This document shows positions 45,067 to 53,912 of a stretch of DNA of 64,000 nucleotides, piece by piece. Position 1 is the stretch's first letter. Each line of letters starts with the position of its first letter. Where the stretch lies: the NCBI RefSeq assembly GCF_001752365.1, contig NZ_MEIY01000001.1, positions 581,179 to 645,178 of the forward strand. Reading direction: 5' to 3'. The stretch comes from Marinobacter sp. X15-166B. GTDB lineage: Bacteria > Pseudomonadota > Gammaproteobacteria > Pseudomonadales > Oleiphilaceae. The notes under the pieces were generated by a model. It saw only the letters and a list, made by a program, of their open reading frames with translations. It was not told where the DNA came from and made no database searches. Position numbers and translations under genes: made by a program.

Positions 45067-46386
45067 TCACACTTCGCCGGCCGCCTTACCGGCTTCGTAA
45101 CAGAGCCGCAGACGAGCTCCGAGCGAACGGAGGGGCTCGGGGGGCACCCAGCGGGGCTGGTTATGCCGGCGAATAAAATCGAGGTCATCGCTGTCGCGTC
45201 CGGCCATCCATTCCGCCAGGTAATACCCCAGATAGGTCCCCTTGGCGAGCCCGACCCCGTTCATGCCGCAAAGGGCGTACAGGTTGTCGGCAGGCCGCTG
45301 GAATACGGACTGGTGGTTGAGTGTCATGCGCAGCATGCCGCCCCAGGTGTATTCGAAATTGAGTTCGTGCAGGTCCGGGAAGCGGGCAGTAAACGATGCC
45401 CGGTGTTGTCGCCAGGCCCGCTGCAGATCCTGGGGACGGGCACGCAAGGTCGCATCAAAACTGAAACTGTTACGCACAAAGATGCGCCGGTCCGGGGTCA
45501 GGCGCACGGTGGTGCCCGCCGGATGGGCCGAGGTCAGCCCCCAGGGGGCGACGTCCGGGAACCCCCGCCTGACCTGCGTCTCTCCCATTGGGCCGGTCAG
45601 ACTGGCGTAGGTAAACACCGGTACCAGTCGTTGCCGGAACAGGCCGAACTCCTCACCAAACGAGTTGGCACTGAGCACCAGGGTGGTCGCGTTGATCTCC
45701 CCGCCCAGAAACCGGGCGCGATGGGGCTTACCGTATGCGACGCCGGTCACCGGGCTGTTGTCAAACAGGGTGACGTTGTCGGGCAATGCCAGCGCCAGCC
45801 CCTGGGCCAGCGCCGCCGGGTTGATGAGGATATTGTCCGGAGTGTAAACCGCTTTCCGGTAATACCCGGTCCCCAGACGCTGCTGCAACTGGCTGTCTTC
45901 GAAGACTTCATAGGGCGCCCCCAGCGTGTCCAGGGTGCGGGTAAAGCTGTCGAGATGGCGCAGGTTAGCGGGCTCATGGGCCGCCAGATATTTGCCGGCC
46001 TTGTGCCAGGCGCAATCAATGCGGTGATGCTGGCGAATCTGATCCAGCCGGCTGATGGCAAAACGATTGAGTCGGTGTATGTGTTTGTCGACCTCGGGGT
46101 CGGCGTTGGCATCCAGATTATGGGGCAGATCAATGATAAAACCGGCATTCCTGCCCGAGGTTCCCTGGCCGACACCCAGCGCATCAACCAGGGCAATGCG
46201 GCGCTCGGGCCAGAGTTCGGCCAGGCGGCCGGCGATCGACAGTCCGGTGAAGCCGGCGCCGATAATGAGCACATCAAACGTTTGGGTGCCTTTCAGCCGA
46301 TTGCCGGTCCAGCGTCCGGTTAACGGGGATGTCTCATACCAGCCCAGCTCACCATCGATGGCCGGCAACCGGGGGATCCTTCTCAT
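45067..46386 (-). CDS. FAD-dependent amine oxidase (DAO family)
   Basis: 439-residue flavoprotein with an N-terminal FAD-binding motif (DVLIIGAGFTGLSIAGRLAE) and a DAO-type C-terminal glycine-rich segment (LYALCGMNGVGLAKGTYLGYYLAEW). Relatives oxidise secondary or tertiary amines such as sarcosine, gamma-glutamylputrescine or N-methyl amino acids. In this island it would fit oxidative N-demethylation downstream of a Rieske step (inference). ATG 46386 has AGGAG seven bases upstream. It is divergent from the LysR gene. Confidence 0.82.
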   Translation of the reverse strand: MRRIPRLPAIDGELGWYETSPLTGRWTGNRLKGTQTFDVLIIGAGFTGLSIAGRLAELWPERRIALVDALGVGQGTSGRNAGFIIDLPHNLDANADPEVDKHIHRLNRFAISRLDQIRQHHRIDCAWHKAGKYLAAHEPANLRHLDSFTRTLDTLGAPYEVFEDSQLQQRLGTGYYRKAVYTPDNILINPAALAQGLALALPDNVTLFDNSPVTGVAYGKPHRARFLGGEINATTLVLSANSFGEEFGLFRQRLVPVFTYASLTGPMGETQVRRGFPDVAPWGLTSAHPAGTTVRLTPDRRIFVRNSFSFDATLRARPQDLQRAWRQHRASFTARFPDLHELNFEYTWGGMLRMTLNHQSVFQRPADNLYALCGMNGVGLAKGTYLGYYLAEWMAGRDSDDLDFIRRHNQPRWVPPEPLRSLGARLRLCYEAGKAAGEV

Positions 46387-46462
46387 GATCGGACTCCTGT
46401 ATCGTATGTAACCGATAGTAGATCCTGAAAAAAGATTTACAACGGACAAATACGCACGGATT

Positions 46463-46502
46463 GATTCCGCCAGGGAATCGCTCCCAACAGGGGCTGCCCC
46501 TG
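46463..46502. promoter_or_regulatory. Two inverted repeats in the LysR / oxidase divergent promoter region
   Basis: GATTCC-N5-GGAATC (46463-46479) has the T-N11-A form expected of a LysR-type binding site, and CAGGGGC-T-GCCCCTG (46488-46502) is a perfect 15-base palindrome. Both lie in the 167-base gap between the divergent genes, so they are candidate operators. The second could also fold in the LysR mRNA leader. Confidence 0.5.
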
Positions 46503-46553
46503 GGTTACGCCGCAGGCGGGTGAGAAATACGCTTTCCGGAGGGAGACGGCACT

Positions 46554-47507
46554 ATGAAACCCCTGTTCAAGAAACTGCCGCCACTGCAGACGCTGACCTT
46601 TTTCGAGGCCGCGGCCAGACACGGCAGTTTTACCCGTGCGGCCGATGAGCTGTGCGTCACCCAGAGTGCGGTCAGCAAACAGATCAAATTGCTGGAGGAC
46701 TATCTGGAGGCCGAGGTGTTTCATCGGGAGCGTCGTCAGGTGGTGCTGACCGAAAATGGTCAGACACTGTTTGCCGAAGTCAAGGGAATGCTGGGACAGC
46801 TGGCGGACAGCTGCAACCGGATCCGCTCCCGGGGTTACAGCAAAAATGTCACCATTGTGTCCACAGTGGCGGTGGCCCATTACTGGTTATTCCCCCGGAT
46901 TGCCCGCTTCAACATGGAGTTTCCGGACATCAACATCAATATGTACACCACCGATGAGATTGATGAGGAGCATTGCCGCAAATCGGATCTGGGCATTCTT
47001 TACGGTTACAACCGGTGGCAATCCAATCTGACCGGGCATTATCTCTTTCGTGAGCGGATCTACCCGATCTGCGCCTACGATCTGCCGCTGACCGAGATAA
47101 GTGCGCCCGAGGATCTGCTGCAGAATCGCATCATCCACCTGGACCCGTTTAAATGGCGCTGGCTGAATTGGGGAGACTGGTTCCGGCACTTCGGAATCAA
47201 TTACTCTGCGTCCGGCAATTCGCCGGTGTTCAATCAGGTCCCGCTGGCGATTAACGCCGCTTTGCAGGGGATGGGCGTTACCCTGGGGTGGGAGTTTATG
47301 ATTCAGGACTTGCTGGCCAATCGTTTCATCAGAATAGCCGGAGATTTTCATGTTGAAACCGACCAGGCCGATTATCTGGTGTACAGCACCGCACGTCCCC
47401 TGTCCGAATCGGCCGCCCTGTTCCGCGACTGGCTGCTGCAGGACGCCCGGGCCGACGCCGGTCGGGTAGAGGCCCTGATCGGCCACATGAATGCCCGCTG
47501 CGATTGA
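46554..47507 (+). CDS. LysR-family transcriptional regulator (GcvA-like)
   Basis: 317-residue LysR regulator. The N-terminal winged helix is PPLQTLTFFEAAARHGSFTR to SAVSKQIKLLEDYLEAEVFHR, followed by a periplasmic-binding-like effector domain resembling GcvA. GGAGGGAG precedes ATG 46554. Placed divergent to the oxidase and in the middle of the Rieske/BCCT/M24 island, it is the obvious candidate regulator of the pathway. The inducer is unknown. Confidence 0.9.
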   Translation: MKPLFKKLPPLQTLTFFEAAARHGSFTRAADELCVTQSAVSKQIKLLEDYLEAEVFHRERRQVVLTENGQTLFAEVKGMLGQLADSCNRIRSRGYSKNVTIVSTVAVAHYWLFPRIARFNMEFPDININMYTTDEIDEEHCRKSDLGILYGYNRWQSNLTGHYLFRERIYPICAYDLPLTEISAPEDLLQNRIIHLDPFKWRWLNWGDWFRHFGINYSASGNSPVFNQVPLAINAALQGMGVTLGWEFMIQDLLANRFIRIAGDFHVETDQADYLVYSTARPLSESAALFRDWLLQDARADAGRVEALIGHMNARCD

Positions 47508-47594
47508 ATCTGGCGCCGGGTGCTTTGCCTTCCTGGCCCGCCGCTACAGCAACCATTGCAAAGGAGGGAGGCGGGCCGGCCCCGCCCCCCCTCA

Positions 47595-49226
47595 TCACAC
47601 CGACTCGCTCACGGCTGCCACCTCCGGCTTGCCGAAGAACGCCGATTTGAGCGTGCCCAGACACATCAGCACCATGATCACCGAGAAGGGCAACGCCCCT
47701 ATGATCATCGCCGTCTGGATGGCACTGAGGCCACCGGCCAGCATCAGAGAACCTACCACCAGGGTGAGGATCCCACCCCAGACCACCCGGTGACCGACAC
47801 CCGGCTTGTCGTTGCCGCCCGCCATGATGGTGTTCAACACCAGCACTCCCGAGTCTGCCGAGGTAACCAGATAGGTCAGAATCAGCAGGATCACCATCAA
47901 CGACATGCCCAAGGCCGCTCCGGCCGGTAACATCTGCTCCAGGGTCACGAACAACTGCGATTCCATGGCTGCGCCGGCAATGCTGCCGCTGGCCCCGCCA
48001 GTCAGCTCCAGATCCAGGGCGGTGCCGCCCAGCAAGGCCATCCAGAATACACACATCAGCGCGGGCATAATCAAGGCACCGAGGATGAATTCCCGGACGG
48101 TACGCCCTCTGGAAATGCGCGCCAGAAACAACCCCACGAAGGGCGCAAAAGCGATCCACCAGGCCCAGTAATAGATGGTCCAGCCCCCCTGCCACTGCCC
48201 CAGCTCCGACTCCCTCTCCCAAGTGGTGAAGCTCATCGCCGGCAACTCGAGCAGATAATCGAACAACCCGGTGAAATAGGTGGTGAAGGCAAACCCGGTG
48301 GACCCGAACAGGACAAACACCGCCAGCAAAATGAAGGACAACGTCAGGTTAATCACACTCAGCCACTTGACGCCCCGGCCGACACCGGTCATGGCCGATA
48401 CAGTGGACAGCGCCATCACCAGCATCAGGGCGAGAACCATTGCGGAGCCGGTCGGTTTGCCCGCCTCCGTCAACAACCAGCCCGCCCCGGTGACACTTTC
48501 AAAACCGGACACCAGCTGCAACACGCCCGTCCCCACCGTGGTGGAAATGCCCAGTACCGTCGCCACCACCGCGATGATATCGACCAGATGCCCCAATGAA
48601 CCGTTGAGCCGGTCCCCGAACAGCGGGGTCAAGGCTGAACGAATGGTCAGGGGCAGATTTTGCCGATAGGCGAAATAAGCCAGGGCCAGGCCAACCGCTA
48701 CATAGATGCCCCACGCATGCAGCCCCCAGTGCAGGAACGAATAACGCATGGCGGATTCCACGGTGTCAGCGGACTGAGCGGAGACCGCCCCCTTGATCAC
48801 CTCGGGGTTGTTGGAAAAGTGATACATGGGCTCGGCGATGGAGTAAAACATCAGCCCTATGCCCATACCGGCGCCGAACATCATGGCGAACCAGGCATAG
48901 TTGGTGAATTCCGGTCGCTCATGATCCAGCCCCAGTTTTATTTTGCCCACGGGACTCAGCGCCATGGCCAGGCAAAATATCAGAAACAGACTGACCGAGA
49001 TGATGTAATAGGAATTGAACATCGCCAGCAGCGCGCCATTTACGGCACTCAATGTCGTCGTTGCCTGCTCCGGCATGACAATGGCGAATAACACCAGCAG
49101 AACAATCAGCGCCTTGCTGACAATGGTGATCGTCGGGTTCAGGCCCTTATAGAACCCTGCCCTTGAGGTGAGTATGCTGACTTCCAGACCGTTGGCGTTT
49201 TTTGTTGTTGTTGATTGCTTAAGCAT
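47595..49226 (-). CDS. BCCT-family betaine/carnitine/choline-type transporter
   Basis: 543-residue secondary transporter with 12 predicted membrane segments. The BCCT signature is WTIYYWAWWIAFAPFVGLFL followed by ARISRGRT. The substrate-path GMGIGLMFYSIAEP in helix 3 is like Na+-coupled betaine carriers. The C-terminal tail is short, so osmosensory control as in BetP is unlikely and a catabolic uptake role is more probable. ATG 49226 has AGGAG six bases upstream. It imports a zwitterionic quaternary amine or sulfonium compound; which one is unknown. Confidence 0.9.
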   Translation of the reverse strand: MLKQSTTTKNANGLEVSILTSRAGFYKGLNPTITIVSKALIVLLVLFAIVMPEQATTTLSAVNGALLAMFNSYYIISVSLFLIFCLAMALSPVGKIKLGLDHERPEFTNYAWFAMMFGAGMGIGLMFYSIAEPMYHFSNNPEVIKGAVSAQSADTVESAMRYSFLHWGLHAWGIYVAVGLALAYFAYRQNLPLTIRSALTPLFGDRLNGSLGHLVDIIAVVATVLGISTTVGTGVLQLVSGFESVTGAGWLLTEAGKPTGSAMVLALMLVMALSTVSAMTGVGRGVKWLSVINLTLSFILLAVFVLFGSTGFAFTTYFTGLFDYLLELPAMSFTTWERESELGQWQGGWTIYYWAWWIAFAPFVGLFLARISRGRTVREFILGALIMPALMCVFWMALLGGTALDLELTGGASGSIAGAAMESQLFVTLEQMLPAGAALGMSLMVILLILTYLVTSADSGVLVLNTIMAGGNDKPGVGHRVVWGGILTLVVGSLMLAGGLSAIQTAMIIGALPFSVIMVLMCLGTLKSAFFGKPEVAAVSESV

Positions 49227-49338
49227 GTATTGCTCCTTGGTCACATTAAGATGGACTTAAGTGATTCGTCTTTGGTCGCGTGATGTAAGCCGTTTGAACT
49301 CCTTTGGGATAACCTGTCTGTATGCAATTAATAAATCT

Positions 49339-49356
49339 GTGGGTCGTCACACCCAC
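49339..49356 (-). terminator. Terminator-like hairpin after the DddP-like gene
   Basis: GTGGGT (49339-49344) and ACCCAC (49351-49356) form a 6-bp stem with a 6-base loop. On the minus strand it lies 11 bases after the stop codon of the M24 gene and is followed by an AT-rich tail (AGATTTATTAATT). It probably ends the Rieske/M24 transcript before the BCCT gene. Confidence 0.55.
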
Positions 49357-49367
49357 CGCCCGTCGGC

Positions 49368-50618
49368 CTAGATGAGCCAACTTTCTTCCCAGCGGTAGCC
49401 GGACAGCGGCACGCACCCTTCTTTGGTGATCAGTACCTGCTCCTCCAGCTTGACGCCTTCCTGCCCCCCCTCTGCACCGATGTAGCTTTCGATACAGAGG
49501 GTCATGTTTTCTTCAAACACCCCGTCGTACCCCGAAACACGCCAGTCTTTGCCCGAGTGCGCGATGGCCGGATACTCATCGGCCAGGCCGACACCATGGG
49601 CCACACAGCAATAGCGGTTCGCGTAAAACTCTTCGGGGATGGACCAGCTCCTGTCGGCGTACTCCCGGAAACTCATTCCCGCCTTGAGGATGTCCATGTT
49701 GTGGTGTACCTGTTGATAGGCCGCCGTATACAACCGGCGCTGCTCCTCCGTGGGGCGCACATGCCCCACGGTCCAGGCCCTGGAGATATCGGCGCAGTAG
49801 CCTTAGGGGCCGATCAGATCGGTATCAAACGCGACGATCTCCCCTTCGTTCATGACCCGCTCGCTGCACTCCTGCATCCACGGGTTAGTGCGCGGGCCGG
49901 AGGCCAGCAGACGGGTTTCGATCCACTCGCCCCCATGGCGGATGTTTTCGAAGTGCAGATAGGCCCACAGGTCCTGCTCCGTCATCCCCGGACGCAATTC
50001 GTTGTACATCCGCTCAATGCCGTGTTCACAGACCGCGATGGTCCACTTCATCAGCTCCAGTTCTTCTGCCGATTTGACCGATCGCGCCCGTTCCAGGAGG
50101 GGTTGGCCCTGCTGCAGCTGAACCCCCAGAGCGCGCAGGCAGAGCACGCCTTCCGGCTCCATCTTGTCAACCGCCAACCGCATGTTGCCACCACCGTACT
50201 GGCGCAGCAGGTCGGCAATCTCCGCCGCCCACACCCGGGCTCTTTCCGCCACCCGCGGACCGGCCCCAAAGTATGCCCAGTTCACTGCTACACGCACTTC
50301 ATCCACCGTTTCCAGGTGGTTGCTCAGGTGTTCGCAGTTATGGAACTCCCAGAGGATCACCGGTCCCTCCGCAAAAACCAGGGCGTAGCGGGAGGCGTTG
50401 TGGGCGGTCCACACCTGCATGTTGGAGGCGTCGGTGGCGTAGCGGATGTTGACCGGATCATAGAGCAGCACCGCCGCACAATCGGTGTTGACCAACTGTG
50501 CTTTGACCCGGCGCAGCCGATAGGCCCGCGCCCGGCGCGGTGTTGGTTCGGACACCGGGTTGCTCAGGGGCCGATCCGCAGCAGCATCGTTGAGGTACGC
50601 CTGTTTGGTCTCGAACAT
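49368..50618 (-). pseudogene. DddP-like M24-family metalloprotein with in-frame TAA stop
   Basis: A 416-residue frame broken by TAA at codon 272 (49803-49805). The fold is M24/creatinase, closest by eye to the DMSP lyase DddP: NIRYATDASNMQVW, GGEWIETRLLASGPRTNPW and KLEEQVLITKEG. All six metal ligands of DddP have counterparts: D265, D267, D277, H341, E377 and E392, with spacings that match Asp295/297/307, His371, Glu406/421 except for one residue. The stop sits between D267 and D277, where relatives have Tyr or Phe (GPYGYCADIS), so one base change from a Tyr codon explains it. Without read-through the protein lacks half its metal site. Lyase activity is not proven; it could act on another betaine. 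Confidence 0.82.
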
Positions 50619-50645
50619 TGGTTCACCCGTCCACCCGGATCGCAG

Positions 50646-51881
50646 TTAACGACCGGACTGCAATTGTTTCACGTACCAGTCGATGAAATTCATCACCAGA
50701 CCTTCGGTTTCCTCCGAATAGGGCCCCGGTCGGTAGGCATCGGACCGGATACCCGCCTGGCTGATTTCCGCCAGCCACTTATCCTGGTCGTTAGTCTGCA
50801 CCCACACATGGATCAGCGTTTCCAGGTCGTAATCCGTCCCTTCCTGAGCGTCCTCGTGGACCAGCCAGCGGGTGCGTACCAGCGTTCTGTCTTCCGACAG
50901 GGGAATGGCCATGGTGGTGACCACATGGTCACACAGGAAGTGGTGCCAGGAATTGAAATGGGTCCACATGGACAGGTCGCTGTTGTCCGGCTCGCTGAAG
51001 CCGGGCAACAGTTTGCGGCAAGCCAGCTCACCGTTCACGGTTTGTGACAGGGCACCCTTTTCCAGAATCATCATCATGGCGCGATACCACCGGTCTGCGG
51101 TCAGATCCAGCGGTTCATGGGTCATCCCCAGACGGTCCCACTGAGGGCGTTTTTTGGCATAAGCCTCGTCAATCTGGCGGGCCACGGCGGCGGCTTCCCG
51201 GGGATCATCCGGCCAGCCAAACCCGGCCCCGTAGGGCGGCCAGCTGTTCAACAACTCGGGGTGATTGGCACCGCAGTGGTAGCACTCCCGGTTGTTTTCC
51301 ACCACCAGTTTCCAGTTGGCCTTTTCGATCAGGTCGATCTCTTTTACCACCTTGAGTTTGTCCAGCTGGTAGAAGCGCACGTACGGCTCCAGATCCGCCT
51401 TCATCTTGTCCATATCGGCGTAGCAAGGGTCGTCCGCCAGGTTGATGAACAACAAACCGGCGACCGATGCAATGGCGACGGGCTTGAGGCCATTGCCCTT
51501 GCAGGAAAAGTTCTCGCCCATGCGACCGGCGTAGATCAGATCGCCGTTCAGGTTATAGGTCCACTGATGGTAGGGACACACCAGATTGGGCACCCGGCCT
51601 TTGTCCGTGACACAAATCTGCGCGCCCCTGTGCCGACACGAGTTATGGAACGCGCGAACCTCGTCCTGTTCGCCCCGCACCAGAATGATGGAATTGTTGT
51701 CCACCTGGACCACCCTGAACTCGCCCTTTTTCTTGAATTCGGATACCACACCGACATAAATCCAGGTTTTCTTGAAGACCTGCTCAATGTCATACCTGAA
51801 CACCTCTTTGGACGTATAAAACTCGGCCGGCAACCCATGGCCTTGCCGATACTGACGTAACAGCTCAGTGATGTGCTCCAT
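50646..51881 (-). CDS. Rieske non-haem iron oxygenase alpha subunit (GbcA-like), second copy
   Basis: 411-residue oxygenase related to glycine betaine/stachydrine demethylases. The Rieske ligands are C82/H84 (NSCRHRG) and C102/H105 (CPYHQW); the catalytic iron ligands are H202 and H207 (NNRECYHCGANHPEL). AGGAAGGG precedes ATG 51881. It is upstream of, and 27 bases from, the DddP-like gene on the same strand, so they form one transcript. It differs clearly from the first copy (43860-45047). The electron donor protein is not in the window. Confidence 0.88.
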   Translation of the reverse strand: MEHITELLRQYRQGHGLPAEFYTSKEVFRYDIEQVFKKTWIYVGVVSEFKKKGEFRVVQVDNNSIILVRGEQDEVRAFHNSCRHRGAQICVTDKGRVPNLVCPYHQWTYNLNGDLIYAGRMGENFSCKGNGLKPVAIASVAGLLFINLADDPCYADMDKMKADLEPYVRFYQLDKLKVVKEIDLIEKANWKLVVENNRECYHCGANHPELLNSWPPYGAGFGWPDDPREAAAVARQIDEAYAKKRPQWDRLGMTHEPLDLTADRWYRAMMMILEKGALSQTVNGELACRKLLPGFSEPDNSDLSMWTHFNSWHHFLCDHVVTTMAIPLSEDRTLVRTRWLVHEDAQEGTDYDLETLIHVWVQTNDQDKWLAEISQAGIRSDAYRPGPYSEETEGLVMNFIDWYVKQLQSGR

Positions 51882-52293
51882 TATCCCTTCCTCAAAAATG
51901 CGTTGTTCCTACCAAGAGGTTCATTGAATCAGTCAATATGGATCCGGTTGCTGACCAAGGTGTTCAACAAGCTCACTTATTATCAGGGGTTATTGCATCG
52001 CCACCGCTCGATCATTATTTATTAACCCCCCATCAACAAGTGACATTTAAGACTCCGTTGATGAGCGTGAGGAATGGTTTCCGATGCAAATCAAACGCCA
52101 CCCTTGCGGGTGGCCCCGCGACATACATTGGAGCTTATTAGTCACGCACGCCAATTACCCCAGTGCGACCGTTAACATCCTGAAAGCGAAACCACACCGT
52201 TGTTACATACCATTCAGCCCTCATCAAAATGGAACAACCAAACCTGCGTCGACGAGCACCGGGAATGCCTCGCGCGGTGATATTTATTTAAAA

Positions 52294-52308
52294 GGATAAT
52301 GATTATCC
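52294..52308. promoter_or_regulatory. Fur-box-like palindrome
   Basis: GGATAATGATTATCC is a perfect 7-1-7 palindrome that matches the Fur core (TGATAAT-n-ATTATCA) at 12 of 14 positions, differing only at the outermost base of each arm. It lies 263 bases upstream of the channel gene in an AT-rich context. The gene it would control is unclear. Confidence 0.5.
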
Positions 52309-52484
52309 GGTTGCGACTATTAAGGTTCTGAAGACGAAGTTTATTGTCTTATCCAGACCCGCAATAATTCTGTAAACGGATTGCAGATTGCTTGGCGTGA
52401 AACATCACCACGGGGGCGGCCGACGCTTTCAGGTGCGGTCGACTGAACCGAATGGGCTACAACCCCGGGCTGTTCAAGAAATGC

Positions 52485-52546
52485 GTCTGAGACCAACGCC
52501 ACGCTATTCAAGCGGCGCCCGTCTCATTAAACTCTCAGGCTTTTTT
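52485..52546 (+). terminator. Terminator-like hairpin with T6 and a competing stem in the channel leader
   Basis: GTCTGAGA (52485-52492) pairs with TCTCAGGC (52533-52540, one G-U), directly followed by six T (52541-52546). A competing stem TGAGAC/GTCTCA (52488-52493 and 52521-52526) uses the same left arm, and CGCT/AGCG can form inside. This is the layout of an attenuator, 24 bases before the channel ATG, or the 3' end of a small RNA. Confidence 0.45.
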
Positions 52547-52570
52547 ACGGTTTCGACGAGATTCAACCCG

Positions 52571-53428
52571 ATGGCAATCAACACCCTCCCACACGCTCCG
52601 ATGCTCTCCACATTCCGGCGCATTGAAGCGAGCCCTACCTTTCAGGGCACCGTTATCGCAATCATTGTGCTGTCTGCGCTGACGATCGGCGCCAAAACCT
52701 ACAATTTGCCCCCGCTGATCCAGCAGGCCCTCACGGCATTGGACACCGCGATCACGGTGTTTTTTCTGATCGAAATTTTATTGCGCTTCGGCGCCTGTGA
52801 GCGCAAAAAACGCTTTTTGCTGGACGGCTGGAATCTGTTTGACACCCTGGTAGTCATCGGCAGCCTGATCCCGCTCGACAATTCCGAAGCTGTGCTGCTG
52901 GGCCGCCTGTTACGGGTATTCCGTGTGCTGCGACTGGTGTCGGTGGTGCCGGAACTGCGCTTTCTGATCAACTCGCTGCTCAAGGCCATTCCCCGCATGG
53001 GCTACATTGTGCTGCTGATGTTCATCATTTTTTACATCTACGCGGCCATGGGCTCGATGTTCTTTGCCAAAGTCGACCCCTTCCTCTGGGGGGATGTATC
53101 CATTGCCATGCTCACCCTGTTCCGGGTCGCGACCTTTGAGGACTGGACGGACGTGATGTATGACACCATGGAACATTACCCGCTCAGCTGGATTTATTAT
53201 CTGACGTTTATCTTCCTGACGGCCTTTGTGTTTCTCAATATGATGATCGGTACCATCCTGGAAGTGATGAGCGAAGAGCAAACGGCCAAGCAGACGCAAA
53301 AAGCCCACGACGAACGCGACCGGATGTCGCAGCAATTGAGCGAACTGCAACAGCAACTGGACACGTTGACCCGGTTGGTGCAACAGCAGCAACGCCCGGA
53401 TGATCCAGATCAAACCAGCAGCAGCTGA
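52571..53428 (+). CDS. Single-domain voltage-gated cation channel (BacNav-like)
   Basis: 285-residue channel subunit with six transmembrane segments. S4 carries Arg at every third position (R112, R115, R118, R121), the pore selectivity region is TLFRVATFEDWTDVMY (filter about 188-194), and the C-terminal cytosolic coiled coil runs from about 235 to 272, as in NaChBac-type tetramers. The filter FEDWTD differs from the LESWS/A of known bacterial sodium channels and resembles animal calcium-channel repeats (EGWTD), so ion selectivity is uncertain. ATG 52571 was taken; ATG 52601 also precedes the first helix. Confidence 0.85.
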   Translation: MAINTLPHAPMLSTFRRIEASPTFQGTVIAIIVLSALTIGAKTYNLPPLIQQALTALDTAITVFFLIEILLRFGACERKKRFLLDGWNLFDTLVVIGSLIPLDNSEAVLLGRLLRVFRVLRLVSVVPELRFLINSLLKAIPRMGYIVLLMFIIFYIYAAMGSMFFAKVDPFLWGDVSIAMLTLFRVATFEDWTDVMYDTMEHYPLSWIYYLTFIFLTAFVFLNMMIGTILEVMSEEQTAKQTQKAHDERDRMSQQLSELQQQLDTLTRLVQQQQRPDDPDQTSSS

Positions 53429-53520
53429 CGCGGCAATCAGGATTACCACCTTCCTGGAAAAGCGGCTACCTTGGGGGAAGAGACCCTACAGGAGCTTGCG
53501 GCTGCCGGGAGAACCTTGTC

Positions 53521-53886
53521 ATGCCCAGGAAATCGTCAGTGCAGTGCAAACGCGCGTATGAGCAACCTGCCAGCACGGACGGCTACCGGGTGTTGGTGGA
53601 TCATATCTGGCCGCGGGGCGTGAGCAAGGACGCTCTGGCCCTCGATGACTGGTACAAAGAGATCGCCCCCTCCGACGCACTACGCAAGTGGTTCGATCAC
53701 GACCCGAAACTCTGGGCAGCCTTCTACCAAAAGTACCACGCCGAGCTGAAAGACCAGCACCCGGACCAGGTCGACGCCTTGCTGAAACAAGCCAAAGCGG
53801 GCGCTCTGACACTGGTGTACGCGGCGAAAGATGAACAGCACAACAACGCGGTGGCCCTGAAGATGCTGTTGGACGAACGGCTCTGA
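53521..53886 (+). CDS. DUF488 family protein (YeaO-like)
   Basis: 121-residue cytosolic protein of the DUF488/YeaO family. Typical parts are CKRAYEQPASTDGYRVLVDHIWPRG, the WYKEIAPSDALRKWFDHDP block and TLVYAAKDEQHNNAVALK. No catalytic role is established for the family. The gene stands alone, 92 bases after the channel and convergent with the SirB2 gene. Confidence 0.9.
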   Translation: MPRKSSVQCKRAYEQPASTDGYRVLVDHIWPRGVSKDALALDDWYKEIAPSDALRKWFDHDPKLWAAFYQKYHAELKDQHPDQVDALLKQAKAGALTLVYAAKDEQHNNAVALKMLLDERL

Positions 53887-53912
53887 CCCGGTCATTCCGA
53901 AGAAGGGATGGC

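Larger units (their letters stand above)
51882..52570 (+). other. 689-base non-coding stretch upstream of the ion channel
   Basis: No gene fits between the Rieske gene and the channel start. The stretch is AT-richer than the neighbours. It must hold the promoter of the leftward Rieske/M24 unit and the leader of the channel. Two notable elements, a Fur-box-like palindrome and a hairpin plus T6, are listed separately. A small RNA between them (about 52310-52546) is possible but unproven. Confidence 0.5.

Noticed and set aside
44950..46323. 457-codon plus-strand frame opposite the DAO-family oxidase
   Set aside because: Composition is Gln/Arg/Gly/His-rich as expected from antisense translation, and the minus-strand flavoprotein has clear motifs.
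49557..51047. 496-codon plus-strand frame across the DddP-like and second Rieske genes
   Set aside because: It spans two unrelated minus-strand genes with strong motifs and has no domain of its own.
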